Source of the DNA: Pelomonas sp. BJYL3 | Lineage (GTDB): Bacteria; Pseudomonadota; Gammaproteobacteria; Burkholderiales; Burkholderiaceae_C | DNA: 64,000 bases | Reading direction: 5' to 3' | Assembly: GCF_027257975.1 (NCBI RefSeq) | Contig: NZ_JANZKX010000002.1 | Location: forward strand, 372,001 to 436,000 | Shown: positions 1 to 8,015 of the stretch, in pieces | How positions within the stretch are numbered: position 1 is the stretch's first letter | Layout: each line of letters opens with the position of its first letter | Notes under the pieces: generated by a model | Seen by the model: the letters and a program-made list of their open reading frames with translations, nothing else | The model's database searches: none | What the model was told of the DNA's origin: nothing | Position numbers and translations under genes: made by a program

Positions 1-86
1 GACTCGCGGCCAGCAATGCGCAGGGTCAGGTCTTGCCTGTGCAGGTCGAGGGCGGCACGCAGGTGCGTGTCGAGGCGGCGCGCTGA
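1..86 (+). CDS. 3' end of a probable cohesin-type secretin (partial)
   Basis: The frame opened by the window edge reads ...QGQVLPVQVEGGTQVRVEAAR and stops at 84-86. It is followed after 4 nt by a pseudopilin gene. In the second secretion cluster the gene immediately before the equivalent pseudopilin is a secretin with a C-terminal cohesin-like domain, whose last residues (LARPLPLVHSLNVAP) have the same short beta-strand character. The identification rests on that positional parallel and a weak resemblance, because only 27 residues are visible. A 13-base repeat (23-35) lies inside it. Confidence 0.45.
   Translation, partial: LAASNAQGQVLPVQVEGGTQVRVEAAR
23..35 (+). repeat. Dispersed 13-mer GGGTCAGGTCTTG, copy 1
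   Basis: This is an exact copy of a motif found six times in the window. Here it is read as Gly-Gln-Val-Leu in the partial secretin tail. Confidence 0.7.
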
Positions 87-90
87 GGCC

Positions 91-597
91 ATGGCAGCGA
101 TGGGCCTGCATCGATCCGGTCCGGCCAGGCGGCGCCTGCGCGGCTTCACGCTGATCGAGATGCTGGTGGTGCTGGCCCTGGTCGGCGTGCTGGCCGCGGC
201 GGCGCGGCCGGTGCTGGAGTTCAGCGTGCGGCGCAGCCAGGAGTTCGCCCTGCGCGAGGCCCTGCGCCAGATCCGCACGGCCCTGGATGCCTACAAGCGT
301 GCCGCCGACGAAGGCCGCATCGCCCGCCAGGTCGATGACAGCGGCTATCCGCCCGATCTGCAGGCCCTGGTGCGCGGCGTTCCTGACATCAAGTCGCCCA
401 ATGGCCGCAAACTCTACTTCCTGCGCCGCCTGCCGCGTGATCCCTTTGCGCCGGGCGATGTCGCCGCGGAAGACGGCTGGGCCCTGCGCGCCGCCGACAG
501 CGGCCCTCAGGAGCGCCGCGCCGGCCGCGACGTGTTCGACGTCCACTCCCGTTCCGAGCGCCGCGCGCTGGACGGCAGCCTCTACAAGGACTGGTGA
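91..597 (+). CDS. Pseudopilin-like protein, trio 1 member 1 (GspG/PulG family)
   Basis: This 168-residue protein has a class III prepilin signature, RGFTLIEMLVV, with Glu at position +5 of the mature protein and a following hydrophobic helix, so it should be cleaved by a prepilin peptidase (none is encoded here) and assembled in an inner-membrane pseudopilus. It is clearly homologous to the gene at 34180: both share ALDAYKRAA, YFLRRLPRDPF and a DV-F/Y-DV-x-S-x-SER ending. I chose ATG 91, just past the upstream stop; ATG 100 is equally possible. Its stop overlaps the next start (TGATG), which suggests translational coupling. It lacks the GspG calcium-site ending seen at 26046, so it is probably a minor or specialised pseudopilin. 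Confidence 0.8.
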   Translation: MAAMGLHRSGPARRRLRGFTLIEMLVVLALVGVLAAAARPVLEFSVRRSQEFALREALRQIRTALDAYKRAADEGRIARQVDDSGYPPDLQALVRGVPDIKSPNGRKLYFLRRLPRDPFAPGDVAAEDGWALRAADSGPQERRAGRDVFDVHSRSERRALDGSLYKDW

Positions 598-986
598 TGG
601 AGCCCGTGATGCGCCGCCGCGGATTCACCCTGATCGAGCTGCTGGTGGTGATGAGCATCGTCGCCCTGCTGGCCTCCATCGTCGCTCCGCGTTACTTCAA
701 CAGCCTGCAGCGCGGCCGCGAGGTGGCTCTGCGCCAGACCCTGGCCACGGTGCGCGACGCCATCGACCAGTTCGCGGCGGACAAGGGCCGCTACCCCGAC
801 TCGCTGGACGAGCTGGTGAGCGCCCGCTACCTGCGCCAGTGGCCGGAGGACCCGGTCAGCGGTCAGCGCGAGGGCTGGCAGTTCCAGGCACCGCCGGCCG
901 ATGCGGGCGTCAGCGGCGCCCTCTACGACCTGCACAGCGGCGCGCCGGGCGCGGCGATGGACGGCACGGCCTATGCGGACTGGTGA
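597..986 (+). CDS. Pseudopilin-like protein, trio 1 member 2
   Basis: This 129-residue protein has the prepilin motif RGFTLIELLVV (Glu+5 present) and one N-terminal transmembrane helix. A short globular part carries GRYPDSLDELV and ends AYADW. It matches the gene at 34662 (FADRGRYPESLEELVEARYL and AYADY). ATG 597 overlaps the previous stop; ATG 609 (MRRRGFTLIE) would give the more usual short leader. The family is common beside type II/IV filament operons in Burkholderiales but has no assigned function that I know of. Confidence 0.8.
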   Translation: MEPVMRRRGFTLIELLVVMSIVALLASIVAPRYFNSLQRGREVALRQTLATVRDAIDQFAADKGRYPDSLDELVSARYLRQWPEDPVSGQREGWQFQAPPADAGVSGALYDLHSGAPGAAMDGTAYADW

Positions 987-1473
987 GCCCTTGGGTGGGC
1001 GCGGGGGTGGAGGGTCGCAGCGGGGTTTCGGCTACCTGGGCCTGCTCTTCTTCATCGCCCTCACGGCTGCGGCGCTGGGGGCGCTGGGCCAGCGCTGGAG
1101 CACCGCGGCCCAGCGCGAGCGCGAGCGCGAGCTGCTGTTCCGGGGCCAGGCCATCGTGCGCGCCATCGAGAGCTATGCCGCCACCACACCGCAGCGGCCG
1201 GCCTATCCGCAGCGCCTGGAGGAACTCGTCGAGGACCGCCGCAGCCTGCGCCCCCGCCATCACCTGCGCCAGCTCTACGCCGACCCCTTCACCGGCGAGG
1301 CGGACTGGGAGCTGATCCCCGCACCCGGCCCCGCTCCCGGCATCCTGGGCGTGCGCAGCCGCTCCTCGCGGCCGCTGCTGATGAGCCGGGGGCCGGACGG
1401 GCAGCCGGTGGAGCGGGCAAGCGGGCTGCAGTTCATGGCGCAGCCCTTGCCCTATCGCCCGGGTCCGCACTGA
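973..1473 (+). CDS. Pilin-like membrane protein, trio 1 member 3 (no Glu+5)
   Basis: This 166-residue protein begins inside the previous gene at ATG 973, where the AYADW codons overlap the start. The same overlapping arrangement occurs in trio 2. The prepilin-like stretch RGFGYLGLLFF has Gly where other pilins have Glu+5, a feature otherwise typical of the GspK tip subunit. A conserved basic/acidic run (RERERELLF) follows, then LVEDRR, a YADPFTGEADWELI block and an Arg-rich surface. By analogy it may be a tip or initiating subunit; that is inference. The gene ends the first module, 348 bp before the next gene. Confidence 0.75.
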   Translation: MRTGEPLGGRGGGGSQRGFGYLGLLFFIALTAAALGALGQRWSTAAQRERERELLFRGQAIVRAIESYAATTPQRPAYPQRLEELVEDRRSLRPRHHLRQLYADPFTGEADWELIPAPGPAPGILGVRSRSSRPLLMSRGPDGQPVERASGLQFMAQPLPYRPGPH

Positions 1474-1821
1474 ACCCTTGAGCCCGGTCATGGCATGAGC
1501 GGCAGGCCTCGGGTATCGGCTTTTGGTATCAGTTGGATGGCAGCCGTGTATAGGCTGCGAAAAGGGGCAGATGCCGGGCGATGGCTGTTTTTCTTCGGCT
1601 ATGATGCCGGCGCCAATAATTCTGAATGTGTCTGAATTGACGCTTCATGAACAGCTGGTAGCGGGTGCAACGCATCCGTGACGGATCTTCCGGGCACGTA
1701 TCCGGTCGACCACCGAGGTTTCTTATCAAGCACGCAGCAGGTCTGCGCATGGCAGTTGGTGGATGAGATGCTGGGCCCCACAGGAGGCCAGGCAGCGCCA
1801 CTGACGCCTTGAGGGAGGTTC
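1474..1821. other. Intergenic region, probable promoter/leader of the surface-protein island
   Basis: This 348-bp stretch has no convincing gene. An AT-richer patch lies around 1610-1650 and could hold a promoter, but I find no good -35/-10 pair. A short palindrome, ATCCGT-G-ACGGAT at 1674-1686, could be an operator. The strong ribosome-binding sequence GAGGGAGG lies just before ATG 1822. I looked for a c-di-GMP riboswitch and did not recognise one. Confidence 0.4.
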
Positions 1822-4593
1822 ATGAAGGGGCAGTACGCGAATTCGCCGCAGGCGCGGCATCTGCATGCCTGCCTGGCCTGGATTTGCCAGGGCAGATACC
1901 TGTCCCGTCATTCCCGGCAAGCCGAGGGATGTGCGGCTTCGCTGCCATGGCTCGCCGCCCTGGTCCTGCTGAGCCTGCTCCTGGGCGGTCGGGTGCATGC
2001 CCAGACCCCGGTCACCGGCACTCTCGAAGCTGATGCCCGCTGGTCCACCGCCTACTCGCCCTACCGGATCACCGGCGATCTGGTCATCCGCAACGGGGCC
2101 TCGCTGACCATCGATCCCGGCGTCGTCATCTACATGGCCGCCGGTGCCAACGTACGCGTGGAGTCAGGGGCCATCCAGGCCGCCGGGCGCGCTGACCAGC
2201 CTATCCAGGTGCTGTCCGACAAGGCACGCCTGGGCCAGACGCCTGGTGCAGGCGACTGGGGACAGTGGCAGTTCAATGCCGGTACGGTCCGCACGCGCCT
2301 GGAATGGGTGCAGTTCCAGCATGGATCGGGCCTTGCCGTGCGCGGCTCGGCGCCGGTGCTCAACCAGCTGAGCTTCAAGTCCCATCAAGGCGCTGCGATC
2401 AGTGTTGACCTGCAGGCCTCGCCCAGCGGCGTGGGCTTGTCCGCCGTTGATTGCGGCGTCAACGGCATTGCGGTCGAGGCGGGAGACGTGACAGGCACCC
2501 TCAGCTGGGGCCTGCGCGGCATTCCCTATGTCGTGATGGGCAGCTTGTCGGTGGGCCAGTCGCCTGCGGTCAGCGCGGTGAACCCCTCGACGGTCGACCA
2601 GGGCCAGTCGGGCTCCCTTGTGCTGACGGGCGCACGCCTGCAGGGGATGAGGGCGGTCGAGTCCTCGGTGCCTGGCGTCCAGCTGACGCCCGTCGCCGGT
2701 GGTTCCGCCAGCGCGCAGACGCTGAACTTCAAGATCGCCGCCGACGCGGCGCAAGGCCCCGTGGCCCTGCGGATGCTGGTGGATGCGGGCGAGCTCTTCG
2801 TGCCCAATGCCTTCCAGGTGTCTCTGCCCGTGCCGCGCATCAGCGAACTGCAGCCGAGCTTCCTGACGGCGCTGGGAGGTTCGACCCTGCTCAAGCTGAA
2901 GGGGCGCAATTTCAGCGCCGCCTCGCAGGTGCTGATCAATGGCACTGATGTTTCGACGAGCTACCTGGCGGACGTCGGCCAGCTGCAGGTCACGGTGCCC
3001 GAGCAGGGCGCGGCCGGCACGCTCAGTGTGCAGGTCCGCAACCCGGCAGTGGGTGGCGGCGCGCCGCTGCTGTCGGACGTCGCGTTCCTGCCGGTGAACG
3101 GCCCGGTGGCGCTCACGCTGGCCCTGGCACCCAATCCCATTGCCCTGCCGCCGGACCGGGTGGCCCGCGTCATCGAAGTCCGCCTGTCCCGCAAGGACTC
3201 GGCTGACCGTGCAGTGGCCCTGAGCCTGGCGGATCCAGGGCTGGCCAGCCTGTCGACCGCCACGGTCACCATTCCCGCCGGACAGACCAGCGCCAGCTTC
3301 TCGTTGACGCCGCAGGCCGTCGGCATCACGGCCTTGCGCCTCAGCTCCGCGGGCCTGCCTGCAATCAATGTGCCGGTGGTCGTCTCGACCGACCACGCCG
3401 GCGTGGGCATGGTGTTCTCGAGCCAGGTGGGCGTGCGGGTGGCACCTCTGCCCTCGGCGGGCGAGACCATGACCGTGACGGCGGGTGCCCAACTCGTCAC
3501 CGTGAACGTGGGTCCCACCCTGGCCTCGCTGTCGCCGCGCGGCATGACGGTGGGCACGCAGCAGACCTTCACGCTGCAGGGCCAGGCGATTCCTGCCGAT
3601 GCGCAGCTCAGCCTGCTGCCGTCCGCGGGTGTCACGGTGGATCAGGTCGTTGCGGCCCCGGACGGTCGCTCGCTCAGCTTCCGTCTGACGGCCGATTCGT
3701 CGGCCGCGCTGGGACTGCGGCGCGTCGTCGTGCGCCAGGCATCCGGTCAGCCCTATGTCTTCGCCCAGGCCTCGCAAGGCAGCATCCTGCTGACGGCTGG
3801 CCTGCCGCGACTGGATGCCGTGAGCCCGCAATCGCTGGTGGTGGGCGGCAAGACCCGTGTGCAGATCCGCGGTGCCAACCTGCAGGGCGTCAGCCTGGCA
3901 CTGGACCGGACCGCCGGTGTGGCGCTGGATGCCCAGCCCGTGATCAGCGCGCAGGGCGACCTGATCGAGCTGGACGTGGTGGTCGATGCCGCGGCCGAGC
4001 TCGGGCGGCGTCGCATCCGGGCCTCCAACGCAGGCGGCAGTTCCACCGGCAATGCCGAACTGGGCAACAGCTTCTACGTGGTCGCCACCGGCAGCGTGCT
4101 GGTGACGCCGGTGGCATCGCCCACCGTGCGGGTGAAGGTGGCTTCGCCGGAGGTGCCCGTCCTGCAGCAGCTGGGTCCGACCACCGCGCCGGTGGTGGTG
4201 CTCAATGGCGCGGGTGTCCTCGGCATGACGCCCAGTTCGGGCGTGCCGGGCGAGCAGCCCATCCTGATCGTCCGCGGGCAGGGCTTGTCCGCTGTCACGC
4301 AGCTGCTGATGCAGCCGGCCGCCGGCCTGACGCTGGGCGCGATGACAGTCAGCGAGGACGGCACGGAGCTGCGCCTGCCGCTGACCATCGCCGCCGACGC
4401 GGCGCAAGGACCGCGCAAGCTGGTGCTGAAGCGGGCCGACGGCCAGCCCCTGGCGGCCATTCGTGCCGATGTGCTGCGCTTCCTGGTGAGCAAGCCCGGC
4501 CCCACGGCTGCAGCGGTGCCGGTGAGCCCGGCGCGCGCCAGCGCCTTCGCGAAGGCGCAAGGCCCGGCCCAGGCTGCCACGGGCAAGGACTGA
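1822..4593 (+). CDS. Secreted beta-helix / IPT-TIG repeat protein
   Basis: This 923-residue protein has an unusually long N-terminal region, a hydrophobic core and a probable signal-peptidase site after GGRVHA near residue 60. Residues about 65-240 look like a right-handed beta-helix (VIRNGASLTIDPGVVIYM, then GDWGQWQF). From about 255 to the end there are repeated immunoglobulin-like IPT/TIG-type modules, each with an LxVxGxxL...V pattern. It resembles the N-terminus of the 2113-residue protein at 8016. It is expected to be exported by Sec and act at the cell surface or outside; the ligand is unknown. The ribosome-binding site supports the start. It is first in the island and shares strand and direction with the genes downstream. 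Confidence 0.75.
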   Translation: MKGQYANSPQARHLHACLAWICQGRYLSRHSRQAEGCAASLPWLAALVLLSLLLGGRVHAQTPVTGTLEADARWSTAYSPYRITGDLVIRNGASLTIDPGVVIYMAAGANVRVESGAIQAAGRADQPIQVLSDKARLGQTPGAGDWGQWQFNAGTVRTRLEWVQFQHGSGLAVRGSAPVLNQLSFKSHQGAAISVDLQASPSGVGLSAVDCGVNGIAVEAGDVTGTLSWGLRGIPYVVMGSLSVGQSPAVSAVNPSTVDQGQSGSLVLTGARLQGMRAVESSVPGVQLTPVAGGSASAQTLNFKIAADAAQGPVALRMLVDAGELFVPNAFQVSLPVPRISELQPSFLTALGGSTLLKLKGRNFSAASQVLINGTDVSTSYLADVGQLQVTVPEQGAAGTLSVQVRNPAVGGGAPLLSDVAFLPVNGPVALTLALAPNPIALPPDRVARVIEVRLSRKDSADRAVALSLADPGLASLSTATVTIPAGQTSASFSLTPQAVGITALRLSSAGLPAINVPVVVSTDHAGVGMVFSSQVGVRVAPLPSAGETMTVTAGAQLVTVNVGPTLASLSPRGMTVGTQQTFTLQGQAIPADAQLSLLPSAGVTVDQVVAAPDGRSLSFRLTADSSAALGLRRVVVRQASGQPYVFAQASQGSILLTAGLPRLDAVSPQSLVVGGKTRVQIRGANLQGVSLALDRTAGVALDAQPVISAQGDLIELDVVVDAAAELGRRRIRASNAGGSSTGNAELGNSFYVVATGSVLVTPVASPTVRVKVASPEVPVLQQLGPTTAPVVVLNGAGVLGMTPSSGVPGEQPILIVRGQGLSAVTQLLMQPAAGLTLGAMTVSEDGTELRLPLTIAADAAQGPRKLVLKRADGQPLAAIRADVLRFLVSKPGPTAAAVPVSPARASAFAKAQGPAQAATGKD

Positions 4594-4612
4594 TGGACCT
4601 GTTCAATGCGGA

Positions 4613-4643
4613 CTCAGGTCACTGCCATCGGCAGTCACCTGAG
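4613..4643 (+). repeat. Intercistronic long inverted repeat
   Basis: The arms CTCAGGTCACTGCC and GGCAGTCACCTGAG pair over 14 positions with a single central C-C mismatch and an ATC loop. It lies 20 nt after the stop of the gene at 1822 and 35 nt before the glycine-rich gene. No T-run follows, so it may be an RNA-stability or processing hairpin rather than a simple terminator. Confidence 0.7.
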
Positions 4644-4677
4644 CCGCTCCATGCAAGCTTTTACTTGGAGCATCCCT

Positions 4678-6246
4678 ATGCATAGCATCGCTCGCGGGCA
4701 GCGGCTCGCTTTGACCGCCCTGGCTGCCGGTGTGCTGCTGTCGGCCGCCCAGGCGAATGCCGCCGTCAACAGCGGCAGCACCGGGGCGGACGGCGTCCTG
4801 AGCCCGGGCGCCAGCGTCGAGCTGCCGTTGCCGGCCAATGGCATCCTGAACTACACCTCGGTCAACATCCCCAAGGGTGTGACCGTGACCTTCCGCAAGA
4901 ACCCGCGCAACACGCCGGTCGTGATGCTGGTGAGCGGAAACGTCAAGATCGAGGGTGTCATCGACATCCGCGGCGCTGCCGGCAAGCCGACGGGCACTGC
5001 CGGCGATGGTTCGCCCGGCGACGACGGCGAGCCGGGCACGGGCGGGCCGGGCGGCTTCGATGGTGGCCGCGGCGGGCGGGAAGACGCCAGCCTTCGGCCG
5101 GAGATCATCAGTGGCGGCGGCGGCCAGGGGCCGGGCGGTGGTCCCGGCGGGGTGAAGCTGGCCGACTGCACGCCCGGCACGGCGTACAGCCGCGTGTACG
5201 TCATGGGCGGGGGCGGCGGGCACAGCGTGCCGGCCTATCGGCATGGCACCACGGCTTGCGGCCCGGTGAGCAATGTGGGCGCGACCTTCTATGGACGAGC
5301 CTACGGGTCCGATCGCCTGCAGCCCCTGCTGGGCGGCTCGGGCGGTGGCGGCGGCCTGGCCGGCACGGCCATCGCCGGCTCCGGTGGTGGTGGCGGCGGC
5401 GGCGCCCTCCTGATTGCCGCCGACGGCACCATTGAAATCATCGGCGAAATCAACGCGAACGGTGGCAACGCCGGCGCGGTTGGTGGTAGCAACGGGAATG
5501 CCGGCAGCCCCTTCTGGGGTGCCGGCGGGTCCGGCGGCGCCATCCGCCTGGTGGCCACGAAGATCACGGGCGCGGGCAAGTTGACCGCGACCGGCGGTTG
5601 CGGCGGCGATGGCAACGTCGGCTGCCAATGGGACGGCTCTGGCTACGATTCGCGCGGGCCTCTCGGCAATGGCGGCGCCCCGGGGCGCATACGCCTTGAA
5701 ACCGAGGCGCTGGGCTTTACCGTCGCCACGACCCCGTCCTATGTGCTGGACAAGCCGGCGCCCCTCTTTGCGGGCAATCTGCCAAGCCTGCGCATCGCCT
5801 CCGTCGCGGGCGTCGAGGTGCCCCTGGACGCCAGCGCCGCTGCCGACGTGAGCCTGCCGACGCCGCCCGCAGGCGCGGTGACGGTGGTGCTCAAGGCCGT
5901 CAACGTGCCCGTCGGCAAGACGGTCCTGCTGCGCGTGGCGGCGGCCTACGGTGCCGTGAAGGAGGCCAGCGCGCCCCTCACCGGCAGCGAGGCGGATGGC
6001 ACGGCCTCGGTGTCCGTGGACCTTCCCGCCGGCCCCAGCACGCTGACGGCGACGGCGACCTACACGGTGCCGGTGCCCGTGGCTGCGGCCGCTGCGTTGT
6101 CAAGCTATGCCAACGCGGAACACGTGGACCAGATCGAGCTGACGGTGGCCCTGCAAGGCGAGCCCCAGGTCCGCCTGATCACCGCCTCCGGCAAGCGGGT
6201 CGAGCTCAGCTATGCCCAGCTGCTGGCGGCCGGCTTCCATGGCTGA
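4678..6246 (+). CDS. Secreted glycine-rich protein, tandem paralog 1
   Basis: This 522-residue protein has a signal peptide ending near AAQANA. It opens VNSGSTG, contains an all-beta block around FRKNPRNTPVVMLVSGNVKI, then long glycine-rich runs (GPGGFDGGRGG, GGGGGGGALLIAADGT) and GGSGGAIRLVATKITGAGKL. Two beta-sandwich-like segments follow, and the C-terminus reads VELSYAQLLAAGFHG. Similar glycine-rich proteins are common in myxobacteria and betaproteobacteria, usually as predicted surface proteins with no known activity. I chose ATG 4678 because GGAG precedes it at the right spacing and the paralog has the same layout. The next gene is its tandem duplicate. Confidence 0.75.
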   Translation: MHSIARGQRLALTALAAGVLLSAAQANAAVNSGSTGADGVLSPGASVELPLPANGILNYTSVNIPKGVTVTFRKNPRNTPVVMLVSGNVKIEGVIDIRGAAGKPTGTAGDGSPGDDGEPGTGGPGGFDGGRGGREDASLRPEIISGGGGQGPGGGPGGVKLADCTPGTAYSRVYVMGGGGGHSVPAYRHGTTACGPVSNVGATFYGRAYGSDRLQPLLGGSGGGGGLAGTAIAGSGGGGGGGALLIAADGTIEIIGEINANGGNAGAVGGSNGNAGSPFWGAGGSGGAIRLVATKITGAGKLTATGGCGGDGNVGCQWDGSGYDSRGPLGNGGAPGRIRLETEALGFTVATTPSYVLDKPAPLFAGNLPSLRIASVAGVEVPLDASAAADVSLPTPPAGAVTVVLKAVNVPVGKTVLLRVAAAYGAVKEASAPLTGSEADGTASVSVDLPAGPSTLTATATYTVPVPVAAAAALSSYANAEHVDQIELTVALQGEPQVRLITASGKRVELSYAQLLAAGFHG

Positions 6247-6289
6247 CAACCGGCGCCGCGCCATGAACCCTCTTCTTTGGAACCACTCT

Positions 6290-7891
6290 ATGGATTGCAC
6301 TCTTCGCGGACCGAAGCTGGGCCTGAGCGCCCTGGCAACCCTGATGCTGCTGGCGGCGATGCCCGTGCAGGCGACCGTCAACAGCGGCAGCATGGGGACG
6401 GAGCCCCTGAATCCGGTCGCCAGCCAGACGATCGAGCTGCCTCCTGATGGTGTGCTGCATTACAGCTGGGTCAACATTCCTGCTGGGGTGACGATCACCT
6501 TCAAGAAGAACAAGCGGAATACGCCGGTTTATATGCTGGTGAAGGGTAATGTCCGGATTGAAGGCATGATCGACGTCAGGGGTGAGGACGCTCGTGATGT
6601 GGCTCTCTATGGTGGCGGGATCTTGGCTGACGACGGCATGCCCGGTGCGGGTGGTCCGGGCGGCTTTGACGGCGGCCGTGGAGGGAGCAAGGATGACCAG
6701 TATCGGGCGGAGGTGATCAAGGGTGCGGCCGGGCAGGGTCCTGGCGGTGGTCCGGGTGGTGTTCCGACCTCCCAGTTTGGGATCCCGGGCTCTGCCATCT
6801 GTACGCCGATGACTTCGGCGTACACCAGCTATCCGGTGCACGGTGGTGGTGGTGGCTATGCGAAGCCGGCGTACCGATACGGGGCGCAGTACTGTGGCCC
6901 TTTGACGAATGTGGGGCCGCTGTTCTATGGGAAGTCCTATGGCTCCGAGCTGCTGCAGCCGCTGATTGGGGGCTCCGGTGGTGGTGGCGGTATTGGCGGC
7001 ACTCGATTCAGCGGCGTGGGTGGCGGCGGCGGCGGTGGGGCGATCCTCATCGCAGCCGATGGCACGATCACGATCGCCGGTACCGGCAGCATTGATGCCT
7101 CGGGCGGCGACGCTGGAGGGACCGCAGGCGAGAACGTTGGCTTCTATGGCGCCGGTGGATCAGGTGGAGCCATCCGCCTGGTCGCCACGAGCATCACGGG
7201 CACAGGCAAGCTCGTCGCCGACGGCGGATGTATGCATGCCAATTCGCAGCGGCGTCAGGGATGCGGCTCAGACGGGACGCATTCGTCCAACATTTGGGTT
7301 GTCGGCTTCAACGGCGGTGCGGTAGGCCGCATCCGCCTCGAGGCCGAGAGCTACTCCTTCAGCGGCCCCACCTCGTCCAGTTTCACCAAGGGCGACCCGG
7401 CCCCCATCTTCCTGACCAACATCCCCACCCTCCGCATCGCCTCGATCGCCGGCGTCGACGTGCCCGCCGAGCCGACGGGTGTGGCGGATGTGGATCTGCC
7501 GGCCCCGCCTTCGGGCCCTGTGACCGTGGTGTTCAAGACGGTCAACGTGCCGCCCGGCAACTCGGTCAAGCTGCGCCTGACGCCGGACTCCGGCAATGCG
7601 GTGGAGGTGGAGAGCTCGGTCGTCACCGGCAGCCTCGCGGAGGGCTCGGCCTCGGTGAACGTGGACCTGCGCGCAGGCGCCAGCGCCCTGACGGCCTGGA
7701 CCTCCTACATGGTGGCGCCCCCGGTGGCCGTGGCCTCGGCCCTGTCCCAGTACGCCAATAACGAAAAGGTGGAACAGATCGAGCTGGCCGTGTCCCTGCA
7801 AGGCGAACCCGCCGCCTGGCTGCACACCGCCTCCGGCAAGCGCTTCGAAGTCAGCTACGCCCAGCTGCGCGCGGCGGGCTTCGAGGGCTGA
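6290..7891 (+). CDS. Secreted glycine-rich protein, tandem paralog 2
   Basis: This 533-residue protein aligns from end to end with the gene at 4678: VNSGSMG, FKKNKRNTPVYMLVKGNVRI, GGPGGFDGGRGG, GGSGGAIRLVATSITGTGKL and the ending FEVSYAQLRAAGFEG. A signal peptide ends near MPVQA. ATG 6290 is preceded by TGGAA in the same context as the paralog's start; ATG 6263 is an alternative. By eye the middle (about 6430-7300) uses more A+T at third positions than the rest, so the two copies have not simply been homogenised. The function is unknown; it is probably a surface or matrix component. Confidence 0.75.
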   Translation: MDCTLRGPKLGLSALATLMLLAAMPVQATVNSGSMGTEPLNPVASQTIELPPDGVLHYSWVNIPAGVTITFKKNKRNTPVYMLVKGNVRIEGMIDVRGEDARDVALYGGGILADDGMPGAGGPGGFDGGRGGSKDDQYRAEVIKGAAGQGPGGGPGGVPTSQFGIPGSAICTPMTSAYTSYPVHGGGGGYAKPAYRYGAQYCGPLTNVGPLFYGKSYGSELLQPLIGGSGGGGGIGGTRFSGVGGGGGGGAILIAADGTITIAGTGSIDASGGDAGGTAGENVGFYGAGGSGGAIRLVATSITGTGKLVADGGCMHANSQRRQGCGSDGTHSSNIWVVGFNGGAVGRIRLEAESYSFSGPTSSSFTKGDPAPIFLTNIPTLRIASIAGVDVPAEPTGVADVDLPAPPSGPVTVVFKTVNVPPGNSVKLRLTPDSGNAVEVESSVVTGSLAEGSASVNVDLRAGASALTAWTSYMVAPPVAVASALSQYANNEKVEQIELAVSLQGEPAAWLHTASGKRFEVSYAQLRAAGFEG

Positions 7892-8015
7892 TCTCCACGG
7901 CTTCCGTGCAGGCGCCGCGCCGTCCCCGCCAGGGACCGCGGCCCTGCTGAGCCCTCTCGCGGGGCCTTTCCAGAACCGAACACGCCGCGGCTCCTGCTGA
8001 CGGCATGGCCTGACG

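Larger units (their letters stand above)
4678..7891 (+). repeat. Tandem gene duplication (two glycine-rich paralogs)
   Basis: Two complete, same-direction copies of about 1.6 kb share start context, signal-peptide layout, domain order and C-terminal motif. They are clearly diverged in sequence and the second copy is slightly longer. Confidence 0.75.

Noticed and set aside
1474-1821. c-di-GMP riboswitch in the leader of the island
   Set aside because: I looked because of the many c-di-GMP genes, but the conserved GEMM segments are not present.
2164-4560. Long open frame on the minus strand opposite the beta-helix/IPT gene
   Set aside because: Its product is rich in Arg, His, Gln and Gly with no domain pattern. 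It is the usual antisense shadow of a high-GC gene whose + strand product has a signal peptide and recognisable modules.
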